Assembly: GCA_936440205.1 (NCBI GenBank)
Contig: OW387148.1
Coordinates: 37,483,003-37,547,002 of the forward strand
Reading direction: 5' to 3'
Length of the DNA: 64,000 nt
Origin: Lepidonotus clava
Lineage: Eukaryota; Annelida; Polychaeta; Phyllodocida; Polynoidae
The notes below the pieces were generated by a model. That model had not been told where the DNA came from and did no database searches. It saw only the letters and a list, made by a program, of their open reading frames with translations. Numbering within the stretch: position 1 is the stretch's first letter; each line of letters begins with the position of its first letter. The translations under genes and the position numbers were made by a program. This document shows positions 52,889-64,000 of this stretch, piece by piece.

Positions 52889-54079
52889 TCAGCAATCAAG
52901 ACCTGGGGTCGCCACATTAGTAAGGACTTCCAACACCCCACGGATGTTGTTGATGGCTTGAAACTGCCGGATAATCCAGAGCATACTCCGGCGGTCTTCA
53001 TCCGACAGATCAGCGGCTGTGAGGCGGGTGGGACGCGTGGCCCTCACGGTAACTGTTAGGGGTGGGGCAAGTAAAGGGCTGGCGCTGGGTCGACAGACAA
53101 TGATCCTCTGAGGAACAGTTAATGGATTTGCCGTCGATGTCCCGGTCAATGGACTTAACGTCCAACACTCCCAAGCAGAAACGGCCCTACCTCCTGGAGT
53201 GGTTGGGAGACTGCCCAACGAGCTCGAGGACGACGACCGCAGACCGGAACGTGAAGGCGTTGATCCCGCTGGACTTGGAGGGGGAACCTCGACGGGTGAC
53301 ATCACCGCAAAGGCGGGCATCACGAGAGGCCCTCCTACGGAGCCTGAGGGGGAAACGGATATCCTCCCCATCGAAACAAGTCCAGGCAAAAGTGCCAAGG
53401 CCGCGGTTCTATCAATCTGGCCGCAGCCCCTGCTCGTCAAGAGCTGAACTGCTCGCGACCGACCTCTACCCTCCCCTGGTGATTGGGGGTCGTCCTCAGG
53501 AACCACGCGTCTTCGCTTGGCCCCCCGGCTCGTTCCCACCGGAGGACTTGCTGCGGGACTACATGGATGTGGCCCTGAGGGACCTCGTTGAGTTAGAAGC
53601 AGAGACCCCGCCACCAACGTGGGTGAAGCCCGGAGGTCTTGGCTTACTGTGGAGGTGGGAACGTCGACTGAAGAGTCGAGAGGCAGCTCAGCTGAAGGCT
53701 CATGAGGAGGAGGTGGACAGAGGCGAACACATGGCCACATGGCACCACGGTGCAAATCTTCAGAGGACGGCGCCGAAGACCCGAGATGAACGATGGGCAT
53801 CGTCGTGGCGCCCAGGTCTCCCCCCTGTGACGGAGCAGGCGGGTAACAGCAAATAATGCTGCCCAGCCTCAAGGGCGCACGGGTCGATGTGGAGTGTAAT
53901 ATTGTCCCCCACGGTGAAGGTGAAATAATCGTCACCTGGAGAATCCATATCGAGACAGTGCAAAAGGGCGGACTAGTAAGGAAAACAGTCTTGCTTGTCT
54001 TTCTCTTACGGCGACCCAGCAGAGACTGACCAAGAGACAAGTCAAACATGGGATGTTTATAATGAACGGAATCAAACAA
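52889..54079 (-). CDS. Antisense ORF, Pro/Ser-rich with nuclear-type basic motif
   Basis: A long frame (396 codons) ending 167 bases before the LTR at 51834-52722 in the same orientation, and starting 109 bases from the envelope-like gene that runs the other way. The middle is Ser/Pro-rich with SRGAKRRRVVPEDD; the C-terminus, LSDEDRRSMLWIIRQFQAIN and GVLEVLTNVATPGLDC, looks like folded helical protein. A 244-codon frame on the opposite strand (53122-53856) looks like its shadow. Probably an accessory gene of an LTR element; it looks broken. Family unknown. Confidence 0.4.
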   Translation of the reverse strand: MFDSVHYKHPMFDLSLGQSLLGRRKRKTSKTVFLTSPPFCTVSIWILQVTIISPSPWGTILHSTSTRAPLRLGSIICCYPPAPSQGGDLGATTMPIVHLGSSAPSSEDLHRGAMWPCVRLCPPPPHEPSAELPLDSSVDVPTSTVSQDLRASPTLVAGSLLLTQRGPSGPHPCSPAASPPVGTSRGAKRRRVVPEDDPQSPGEGRGRSRAVQLLTSRGCGQIDRTAALALLPGLVSMGRISVSPSGSVGGPLVMPAFAVMSPVEVPPPSPAGSTPSRSGLRSSSSSSLGSLPTTPGGRAVSAWECWTLSPLTGTSTANPLTVPQRIIVCRPSASPLLAPPLTVTVRATRPTRLTAADLSDEDRRSMLWIIRQFQAINNIRGVLEVLTNVATPGLDC

Positions 54080-54187
54080 AAATTTATCTAAATTGGCAAA
54101 GACAGCTGGTCAGGAGGGACCGGAAACAGGAAAAAATACTTCCTAGAACTAGGAAGGGATACACATGCGCACTGGTAAACGAGCAAA

Positions 54188-56435
54188 ATGGCCGCTCTCT
54201 GGCTGAAAACTTGGTGCATTCTGTGTATGGTCTGTGTCGTGCTGACAATTCAAGCACCCCGACGTGCAATCGATGCGATGACCATTAGTTTAGAGGAGTA
54301 TGGGATTGTGCTGAAGCCTAGCAGACTCATGTCGACAGCTGACGTGTCTCATGTCCGACAAGGCTTCACCATCGACATCCCTAGACCGACGGACCGGCGA
54401 CTCCCACAGAGAGCATCGTAGGATACTGCCGGAAGCACCAGTCTACGTGTGATACAAAATCTACCCGGGCGTATGGGGAGGTATGCGACATCATTGAAAG
54501 GACTCAAACCTGGTTATTTATGACCGCAACGGTTCTACGCGCAAGGCAGGCCCATCTTGTGAAGGCTGTGCTTGAAACATTGCAACGGATCGAAATTGAT
54601 GCTTTGAAACTGTTCGCAAATTTGTTACCACTGCTACTGGAAGATAGGTTGGGATCAACCATCTATCTCCAGGACTTGATGACGCAGACTTACGCGTTCA
54701 GACGCGGTATACAACTATTGTTACAAGGGAAATTAGCAATGGAATTGGTGCCGCCTCCAGCGCTAGAACAGACCGTAGAACAAGTGACCGTATACCTCAA
54801 GAAGGTATATCCACGGTTCAATGTGGCGTTCAAAGCTCCTTCCTTTTATTATGACAATGCGCGACCCACATTCTCATTACAACCTGTCGGCCTGAAGGGC
54901 CGAGACCAACGTTTGCTGATATTTGTCCGGATTCCTGTTGTTTCAGAGGAACATTTGTTTAGAGTCTATGAGATTCTATCGTTCCCAGTTCCGATAAACC
55001 TACCCAATAATGCGGGTAAAGACGCTCTGCAGATCATTGATTTACCGAAATATGTGGCTGTTTCTCTTAGTAAGAACTACTACATTCCCATGACGCACTT
55101 TAACTGGGCTACGTGTAATGGAAATTCAGTAATCCTGTGCAAGGACATTCCCTACATGAAGAAAGTGACAGACGAGACTTGCCTCGCCGCACTTCTCCGC
55201 AAAGACAAGAGAGGAGTGACCAAACGTTGTAAACTGGATTATCTGTTGAATCCAGAATTCGGCGAGATGGCCATCTACTTGGACGACGTCCCGGGAGATG
55301 TCTTGATTGTCAGCGCTGAAAAACAGGGAGCACTGATCTGTGGGAGTCAACCCCCAATCGTTAAAACGATAGAAAACTACACGCGGATCCATATCGGATG
55401 CGATTGTGCGTTCCAGACACGAGGAGCCTGGATCCCATACAGTCTGAGAGCCTGCAGTAAAGGGACTAACACCTTTAAAGTCTCTTTCCAGAGTAGTGGA
55501 CTGCTGGAGGCTCGACTTAACGTGAAAACATGGTTAGCCAACCTAACAAGGGAGCATGAGGAAGGAGCGTCCTATGTGGTAGCGGACGATCCTCTTCCTC
55601 CAAAAATTAGAACTGAACTTAAAGATGCGGCAAAGGGCTTCGCGACCCGAGTCCCCTTATCCGACCTTCTACATCGTATAAAAGTAAATGAGAAAAATAG
55701 GAAGGAAGGAATCAAAAGAGCTCATGACTACTATGAAAAGACAAGATGGCGCTGGGGCCGATTTCAGGGAGGCTTCGGTATCACCTCTGTAGTGTTTGTC
55801 ATCATCATCCTAGTTATCATAGGATGTATTGCGAGGAAATGTTGGGGACTGAAAGGAGGAGCCGCAGGCCTAGCGCTATCAACACTGATGCCGAAGGCGG
55901 CGGCCTATTCGCTGGACAGACTGGAGGAGGGCACCTTGCCACCTTGCCCCGAGGGGGACGCGTATCCAACGTCAACAGCGGTGTTGGCTGTTCTCCTCGC
56001 CATACTCATTGTGGGCATTGTTGTTGTGGCTTGGAAAAGACGTAAAGGACTTATACATCAAATGGTTGATGGAATCTATGTCCAATTTGCCTCTCCGGTG
56101 CATTCTGAGACAGTCTTCATTGGCGAATTAGCCATACCGTATGACCACACGTTTACCGAAGGACATGTACTTGTGCATGACGTTGTGCTTAATCAGTTCT
56201 GTTGGCAATGTACTCTGACTATGTACTGGGGTACCAAACTCAAGGGTGCAGCGACACGACCAAGGATGCATCCAGCTTCTATGTCGCTCACCAGGGCCAG
56301 ACTCCTGAAATACTCATGTGGGCTGGCAACGCCAATACCAGCAAACGTTCCTCGATTGGTGGACGCAGGATAGACGGACCTTGGGGCTCCGGAACCCCGA
56401 TTGAGACCCCTACCAGCTCCGACCACCACTGGTGA
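54188..56435 (+). pseudogene. Envelope-like glycoprotein gene (Baculo_F/Gypsy-env type), fossil
   Basis: A signal peptide-like start, MAALWLKTWCILCMVCVVLT, is followed by a 617-codon frame (54520-56373). That frame holds YVAVSLSKNYYIP with HFNWATCNGNSVILC and TDETCLAALL, the cysteine pattern seen in fusion-protein-like envelopes of Gypsy/errantivirus elements. It also has N-glycosylation sites (NYT, NLT), a membrane segment GITSVVFVIIILVIIGCIAR (about residues 420-438 of the frame) and a second hydrophobic stretch (about 485-503). The gene looks nearly whole with about two breaks. The assignment rests on motif pattern, not a search. Confidence 0.6.
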
Positions 56436-58357
56436 CCAGACAAGGCGAGCAGGAACGGGCGCTGTCTATGAATCATTAATCCCATAAACACAGGAAGAAC
56501 TGAGCCTCGTGTCATTTTCGCTATTTGCTGCGCAACAGCACATTATGTACACTGTGCATCAGCATGCGTCATTACTACTGATGCACAAGTTTAAAGTGTG
56601 ACTGATGCCAGAATGGCATAAATACTACTACCCAGCAGCAGGCAAAGTTTGGGCAAAGTTTACCTGTGCCCCACCCCACCCATCCTGCCCAGCCGCGCCA
56701 GGTTACATAACACCCTGGTCGCGGCCAGACCTCTACCCCTGTCCCAGTGACTGGTCCACTAATCTTTCACCTCCTTAAGTTGACCCAATGACCTAGATAA
56801 TATTGTATTATATATATCTGTATGTATGTATGTATACATGTATACATGTATGCCATCCCCCCTCCTGTATGGTTTAATAACACCTGGAGGCCGGGAAATG
56901 AGTAAAATAACTTTAATTAAAGAGGGGAAACCGGAGGCATTGAGTGGAGGCCGGGAAATGAGTAAAATAACTTAACATATACAGTGTGGGGGGCAGGATA
57001 TGACAGGGATATGTCCAGGTAGGTCCCAATAATGTAACAGGCCGGGGGTGCCAGGGGAAGGGTGTGGGCCGGGATATGAAGGGGATATGTCCAGGTTGGT
57101 CTCAATAATGTAACAGGCCTAGGGGGCATGCCATGGGAAGGGTGTGGGGGCCGGGACATGCTAAAAATAGTGTGGAAGAAAAGAATCATTTAGAAGGGTT
57201 TTTAGGCCGATTTGAGCACTTTGAAAAATTTCCAAATTTGAAAAATTTATGGCTCCCATCATGGGTCAACTATGGTTCAAAACTGACTCTAAGGTTGTAG
57301 CCCCGAGTCAGAATGACAATTCTATACATGTCAGAAAATTCTGTGATGATTACAACATTTTCTAAAAAAATTGAAAGATTTTTCACCTTATTTTTATACT
57401 GAAAGCCTCAACCAATGGATTTTGCTAAAAACTTGCATAAATGATAATTAGACCCACCTAAGGCCAAAAATGTCCCCTCATTGATAGAAATCATTTTACA
57501 TATTTCCCGGCCTTTACTCCTTACCCCTGGCCTTCTCTTTATAGATAGCCACCCCTAGCCCCCTGATATTCTCAGGTTACAAAGAGGAGACCACTTGTGG
57601 TAGGAGAGAACTGTTTGAGACGGTTTTTATGTCGATTTGAGCACTTTGAGAAATTTTCATATTTGAAACATTTATGGCTCCCATCATGGGTCAACTATGG
57701 TTCAAAACTGACTCTAAGGTTGTAGCCCCGAGTGAGAATGACAATTCTATACATGTCAGAAAATTCTGTGATGATTACAACATCATCTAGAAATTTAGAA
57801 AGATTTTTCACCTTATTTTTATACTGAAAGACCCAACCAATGGATTTTTCTAAAACCTTGCATAAATAATGTCCAGGCCTATTTAATGGTAAAAACATTG
57901 TTGAAATTGGGGGCATTATCAGGGGCCCACCTCAGGGGCTCAGTAAAGGTGCCCAGCTAATACATTATAGTGGAGAGTGGAGGTGTCCTTCCAGTAGAGG
58001 TCTGGGCTGCTTCCTTTGCCCCCCAGGCAATTTGATGCCCATAAATCCAACAATGTTTTAGGCATGAGATAGGCCTACATACCATTTATGCAAGTTTTTA
58101 GCAAAATCCATTGGTTGAGTTTTTCAGTGTAAGAATTAATGTAAAAAGCTGTCTAAATTTCTAGAAAATGTGTTATTAGTCACACAGTTTCCTGACAAGT
58201 TTATAATGGTCATTCTCACTCGGGGCTACAACCTCAGAGTCAGTTTTGACTCATAGTTGACTCATACTGGGAGTAATAAATGTTTTAAATTTGAATTTTT
58301 TTCATAGTGCTCAAATCGGCATGAAAACCCTACTAAAAGGTTCTTTTCTTCCACAAG

Positions 58358-59990
58358 TCATCAGGTAATTGCATTCCCGTCAGAATGCCACAACAACCTT
58401 AACTCCATCAAATAGAGGAAGCTGAAGGGAATGGCTGGAGGCCGGGAAATATATAAAATGATTTCCATTAAATAGGGGACATTTTTGGCATGAGATTGGC
58501 CTAGATATCATTTTTGCAAGTTTTTAGCAAAATCCAATGGTTGGGGTTTTCACTGTAAGAATTAAGGTAAAAATCTGTCTAAATTTCTAGAAAATGTTTT
58601 ATTAGTCTCACAGTTTCCTGACTAGTTTACAATGGTCATTCTCACTCGGGGCTACAACCTCAGAGTCAGTTTTGACTCATAGTTGACTCATACTGGGAGT
58701 CATAAATGTTTCAAATTCAATTTTTTTTCAAAGTGCCCAAGTCGGCATGAAAACCCTACTAAAAGGTTCAATTCTCCCCACCACAGATAGCTGAATTCTA
58801 GCATTTTAAGCACCTGCAGGTTAATTTTGCCCAATTTTGTCGACAAGGTCCTTGGAAAAGCTATAGAAAATAAACAAATAATGGTCATAAATCCCTCTAT
58901 AATGAATGGTTTTCCAAACAACTTAGAAAATATTTACTGTGCATGGAAACAAATTAAAAAATATTGATTCCTAGGCTTACATCATGATAAACTACGCAGA
59001 ATTAGATGATTCTTCAAAATTCCTATAGTAAAATCTTGTTGTTTGTCGACATATTACCCAGCATGCACCCTGCTTAAGGCTAACCTGCAGGTAAAAGTCA
59101 AGAAATTGGCTATCCGTGGTAGGGTGAATTCTTCCACAAGTCATCAGGTAATTGCATTCCCGTCAGAATGCCACAACAACCTTAACTCCATCAAATAGGG
59201 GAAGCTGAAGGGAATGGCTGGAGGCCGGGAAATATATAAAATGATTTCCATTAAATAGGGGACATTTTTGGCATGAGATTGGCCTAGATATCATTTATGC
59301 AAGTTTTTAGCAAAATCCAATGGTTGGGGTTTTCACTGTAAGAATTAAGGTAAAAATCTGTCTAAATTTCTAGAAAATGTTTTATTAGTCTCACAGTTTC
59401 CTGACTAGTTTACAATGGTCATTCTCACTCGGGGCTACAACCTCAGAATCAGTTTTGACTCATAGTTGACTCATACTGGGAGTCATAAATGTTTCAAATT
59501 CAATTTTTTTTCAAAGTGCCCAAGTCAGCATGAAAACCCTACTGAAAGGTTCAATTCTTCCACAAGTCATCAGGTAATTGCATTCCCGTCAGAATGCCAC
59601 AACAACCTTAACTCCATCGAATAGGGGAAGCTGAAGGGAATGGCTGGAGGCCGGGAAATATATAAAATGATTTCCATTAAATAGGGGACATTTTTGGCAT
59701 GAGATAGGCCTAGATATCATTTATGCAAGTTTTTAGCAAAATCCAATGGTTGGGGTTTTCACTGTAAGAATTAAGGTAAAAATCTGTCTAAATTTCTAGA
59801 AAATGTTTTATTAGTCTCACAGTTTCCTGACTAGTTTACAATGGTCATTCTAACTTGGGGCTACAAGCTTAGAGTCAGTTTTGACTCATAGTTGACTCAT
59901 ACTGGGAGTCATAAATGTTTCAAATTTGGAAATTTTTCAAAGTGCTCAAATCGGCATGAAAACCCTATCAAAAGGTTCTTTTCTTCCACA
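58358..59990 (+). repeat. Tandem units of about 427 bp
   Basis: GTCATCAGGTAATTGCATTC recurs at 58358, 59140 and 59567, each followed by AACTCCATC(A/G)AATAG and GGCCGGGAAATATATAAAAT. The last two units are about 98% alike, so this duplication is recent. The first is longer because of an insert at 58776-59125. Confidence 0.75.
58776..59125. mobile_element. MITE inside the tandem units
   Basis: Inverted ends CCCCACCACAGATAGC and CCCTACCACGGATAGCC with CCTGCAGGTTA near both. AATTCT flanks it on both sides, and sister units lack it. About 350 bases. Confidence 0.6.
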
Positions 59991-60021
59991 AGTCATCTGG
60001 TCAAGGGATGGGGGAACACTG

Positions 60022-60240
60022 GCCCTATACTCATCCTATTTCCATCAGAACACCAGAATCACGCACGGGGGCCTCAGGGGCAACCCCCTTAACCCTCCCC
60101 GGCCCTATACTCATCCTACTCCCGTCAGAACACCAGAATCACACACGGGGGCCTCAGGGGCTTCCCCCTTAACACTCCCCGGCCCCTAGTCATCCTACTC
60201 CCGTCAGAACACCAGAATCACGCACGGGGCCAGGGGGCCA
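60022..60240 (+). repeat. Tandem repeat, about 79-bp units, three copies
   Basis: ACTCATCCTA, then CAGAACACCAGAATCAC and CACGGGGGCCTCAGGGGC, repeat at about 60030, 60110 and 60190; GC-rich. Confidence 0.7.
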
Positions 60241-60602
60241 GGGGCCAGGGGTATGCAGGGGTGCTAGGGCTGGGGTTGTGGAGTTAAATACAGGCCAAGG
60301 CTAAATATAGATACTGCCTCAGCCCTGACACCCACAGGTGTACAACCGGCCACGGCCTTGTTATGTAACTGGTCGCGTAGGGGAGAGGTCAGTAAGGGGC
60401 CGGGGGGGGGGGTTGTTATGCAACCTGCGCGAAAAGACCCTTCACGCTGCAGTAGTGAGAGCTGCGCATCAATACAATTGATGCACAGAAATTGACGCAC
60501 ACTCCAGCATAATTGAGCACAGTGTGACTGACAAAACTTTGCTTGTTTGTACATAATGTGCTGTTGCTCAGCAAATATCGAAAACGACACAAGGCTCAGT
60601 TT

Positions 60603-63600
60603 TTCCCGTGAAAGACACATGATAAAATAACCACGATTATTTTGCGACATTGAAATTAGTAACATATCTAGTGCTCTTTAAATTAACACGTAAATGGAAT
60701 ATCGTGACAAAGTCGTTACGACGTGAGCATAAAGAATAAGTCACCTATTACAAAGAATTAAGGTGACGAATTAAGAGAAAAATACGAGCAGAATGCTTTT
60801 GAGTAGGCCAGGTCCACACGTATCTATAGACCTCACAGGGTAAGTTTCATATTACACGACTGCTCGGCTTAGTGTGATACTCTAAATTCTACTTCTAGTG
60901 TATGTGTTTAATACTGCAACTTTTAGGGGGAAGACCGCCTTCTAGTTATATAACAAGAGGGTAAGCGGTATATCTTCTACTGAAGTATAGGTCATGTTAC
61001 CGCACCCCGTACGGTCAGTGACACCCTTTTGGAGTATGTCTTCTCAAAGAATTCTATCGCATCAGATCCACGACTAGCAGGGAATGGTACCTTTACCCTT
61101 GCTATTTCAATACTGGCACTTGAGAAGCGACTCTGTATTATACGAGATCAGCATAATAATAATAATGAAACATTCGTTCAGAACGTAAGCGTCATCCATC
61201 TTTTTCGTCCCCATTGTGATACATTATGGGGGAGATGGTGTTATCTAACGGTTGTGGTATTACCGAAATAATCTCCTCATTTCGCGACGGGACATTACGG
61301 GTTGTTTTAACAATCAGCAAAAGTAACTCCTGCAGATGTTGGATATGATTGCTTTTTGATTTGTCCCATGCAAAGTGGTTACATGTGTTCACACAGACAT
61401 CTTTAAAAATGACCCTGACGTGAGTAGAGTTGGAGTCGAATTATGATGTTATTAATGTGTCGAAAGTTTACCATTGGGTATTCGACCCGGGTAAAATAAT
61501 AAGAAAAATAGGAATTATAGAGTTTAGTGAGTAGCCACTCGGTTCACAAAGCGCTGATTGGATTTTGCTAACTGTACATAATTTACATATAATTATGGAA
61601 TCTATAATTTCGTAAAAAGAGGTAGAGAAACCTCGATTGGTTGGTTCTACTGATTATGCCAATAGGGGTAAAAGGTAGAAAAATATTTCGGGAGTAGGAT
61701 TGCTCCGAACACAAATAATCAATGGCTGGAAAAACATCTTTGTGAAGCTCATCGGCAGGCTGTGAACTGAGTGAGTGAACAATTAGTATGTTACGTGGTA
61801 GTGAAGTCAGCCTTCCTACTACACCTAGTCAACGCAGGACAATGCGAGTCAGCTTTGGTGGATGCTCTCGGAAGTTGGGGTCCGTTATGCGCCACACCAC
61901 CTATAATTTCCTAGGGGAGGTACCTCGCCAGAAAATAGTACTTTTCAAAACTATAGGCGAGGACCTCAAACAAAAGGGGGGAAGAGTTTGCTGTTGCTTT
62001 TCAGTTGCTGATGGTGATCAGTTGCTGGAGTAACTCTAAAACATGCTACATGTTAAATGTTGTGTTGAGAACAATTGTGTTTGCTACTGTAAAAACAAGT
62101 TTTGAGGGATTCTCATTTCTGGATCTACACTTACTTGATTATCATCTTGTATTATGGGAGGTAGACCGTAGCACTGTGGTAGTAGTGCAGGTCTTTCCAT
62201 CAAAAATGATAATTGCATGGCGAATCCTTTTAAAAGGAAAAGGGATAGGCTGGTGGAAGTATAGCACTAGTCCTTTCTTATCATCCTAAAAAGCCATGGC
62301 AACAGGTCGATTCTTAAGGACCTGGGGCCAAAACATTTGTTACAGTATGGCTTCTGTACATACACTACTCCGTGTGATTTTTCTCGGAATAGCACAAGGC
62401 TCGTTTGAACTGGGGCCAGAGTGGGTTACAGTAAGGCTTCTGTACAATACATATCGTCATCATTTGCAAAACTTACCATAAACACGCCTCTTGTGCCGGC
62501 TTAGTCCAGATCGGTGAACAGACGATGTTCCTAATATCGGCATTGTTGTCTTGAACATCTCTCCTTCAGTCTGTTGCTGGGCTAGCAGATGCTGCATCAA
62601 CGCCCCACGGCCCAGGAATGCTGGTCGGGAAATTCCAATCAGGTTAAATATGTCCATGCCACTGTCCATGTCTCTGTGACGCATGAAAGTGTTCAACTAT
62701 TTCACTGTCGCTGCTTGTGTCCCATTTGGATAAAGACATGTACTTGATTTTGGAAAGGTGCCTTGTAGAAATAGGTATTTGAGGATATGTGTAGTGGGAT
62801 CCTAGAGTCTTCCTAGATCATTGTTGTCGTAAAACTTGTTGAAACATTGTGTTGTATGTGCTGTTCCAATTTTGGACAGTAATATAACGAAAAACCCAAG
62901 TGAAAACCATCAAAGGTTTGTCGTCTCATCATTAGACTGGTCCATCTTTGGGGGTCATGTCCATTCTGAATATCATATTTCTATCTCTGTGATGTTCAAC
63001 CGGGAATAAGTAGAAGGTTCATCTTAACAAACACATATTCCTATATATGTGATGTTCAACCAGGAATAAGTAAGAGGTTTATATTAACAAACACATCTTC
63101 CTCATTGTCATGTCTACGTCACCAACACTTGCTTCTGGGGATTCTTGTCCCGGAGGCCTAGTCTTGAGTTTCAATGGTAGTGGTGAGCATCTATTACTCA
63201 CATATACGTCCATCGAGACGATTTGCATCACATGAACCGACTCCTTTCTTGAGACACTCCATTGATAGCTTGACTAGTGGTGTGCTGCTTGGTAAGCATA
63301 TTAACGATACATGGTGATCCTTTCCTTGTTGAGTCGCTTGTTTCTAAAAGGAATACATGCGATCTGGGTTGAGTGGTACCAGCTGGCTGTTAACAAACTG
63401 GGCCATTCAACCTAATCCAAATAATGTAGGTCAGGAATCTCTGTTGTTTTCCTTTAAATAGAGCCTGGTTCCATACATGCTGGGTTCCACTTCTTGGTAG
63501 GTAAGGATAACGGATTGTCTACTTTGTGGAGAATCTACTATCCGTCATCGACAATGGAGGTCAGAAAGCCTCCCCTGTCACCTTCCACTTTTGGCTCGAC

Positions 63601-64000
63601 CAATGATATGGGAGTTTGCTAACACTTCAGTCTTTTTCATGTCCTCTGATCATCCTCATCAGCGTTTCGAAATGAGGTGTTCTTGCCTAGTTGAAAGGCA
63701 TACCCCATGGTCATTGGTCAATAATGACGGATAGAGAACTTACCTCTTTCCATTTGATGAGGGCATTTTGTTCGTCCCTCACGATGGAAAACGGAGCAAT
63801 GCTCTTTGGACGAATAGTGTCTTGTCGACGGAATTCCTTGAGAATATGGCATGATCATCCATATAACTCTGTATGAGTTACAGTATATCAGGCAATAGTT
63901 TTCACAGTCGACTATTTGCCTTGTCAATCTTGCGTTGTAATGATTTGGTGATCATTTACATTCAGACGCGTTGCGAGTTCTATCACAGTAATTTTAGAGA
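60603..64000. other. Unassigned DNA to the window end
   Basis: No recognised transposon or gene. 62995-63090 holds a 57-base direct duplication (GATGTTCAACC(G/A)GGAATAAGTA). A minus-strand frame near 63760-63860 (HILKEFRRQDTIRPKSIAPF, SIVRDEQNALIKWKE) ends at a consensus-like donor GAG|GTAAGT and could be an exon or a decayed transposase. I cannot decide. Confidence 0.3.

Larger units (their letters stand above)
56498..60602. mobile_element. 4.1-kb inverted-repeat element made of opposing units
   Basis: Ends AACTGAGCC(T/C), ATTTGCTG(C/A)GCAACAGC and ACATTATGTAC (56498-56560) are repeated inverted at 60540-60602. Looser homology extends about 300 bases inward. The inside holds two reverse units (57189-57460, 57610-57870) and four forward units (58060-58345, 58480-58765, 59259-59550, 59690-59975) with CTCGGGGCTACAACCT and TGACTCATAGTTGACTCATA. 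No ORF. Class unknown. Confidence 0.6.

Noticed and set aside
53122-53856. 244-codon plus-strand frame
   Set aside because: It lies wholly opposite the 396-codon minus-strand frame and reads as its GC-rich shadow, with no domain-like segment.

Overview
This is eukaryotic intergenic and intronic DNA from a repeat-rich animal genome. The mix of retroelements (Ty3/Gypsy with very short LTRs, PAT-like DIRS, I/Jockey-type LINEs with an RNase H domain, tRNA-derived SINEs) and hundreds of foldback DNA elements suggests a mollusc or other lophotrochozoan. That is an inference; nothing here fixes the species. Bacterial features are absent.

One host gene can be supported. Six short exons on the + strand (1036-1042, 22003-22022, 22895-22936, 24218-24275, 38365-38427, 38723-38754) have good splice sites and compatible phases. 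They add up to exactly 222 coding bases, a 73-residue helical protein of unknown function, spread over 37.7 kb. A CpG-rich stretch (about 480-960) lies upstream as a likely promoter. Almost everything in its introns is transposon.

Layout. 1-5 kb: Russian-doll nest of TA-flanked foldback elements. 5.5-9.8 kb: a Gypsy fossil with 86-bp LTRs inside the inverted repeat of a MITE, itself hit by three MITE-type elements. 11-12.5 kb: SINEs and a 35-bp-TIR MITE. 12.5-15.3 kb: a DIRS/PAT fossil with its split direct repeats. 15.5-25.3 kb: a minisatellite, two LTR-like sequences in opposite orientation, a 1-kb inverted-repeat element, SINEs. 26.0-34.2 kb: a foldback element split by a SINE copy with a 14-bp target duplication, which is itself expanded by two LINEs. 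35-41 kb: foldbacks and unassigned DNA around the last two exons. 41.5-44.0 kb: an array of a 16-18 base word in both orientations with other foldbacks inserted into it. 48-50 kb: a Kolobok-like MITE and a LINE fragment. 50.3-56.4 kb: virus-like LTR-element remains, including a long envelope-like ORF and an antisense ORF head to head with it. 56.5-60.6 kb: a 4.1-kb inverted-repeat element made of opposing 300-430-bp units. 60.6-64 kb: nothing I can name.

The most unusual signals are (a) two copies of one foldback whose flanks and loop are nearly identical but whose 26-bp stems differ at about half of their positions, with every change compensated on the other arm, (b) a recurring architecture in which the terminal word of a foldback is repeated many times inside it in both orientations, and (c) the tiny six-exon host gene.
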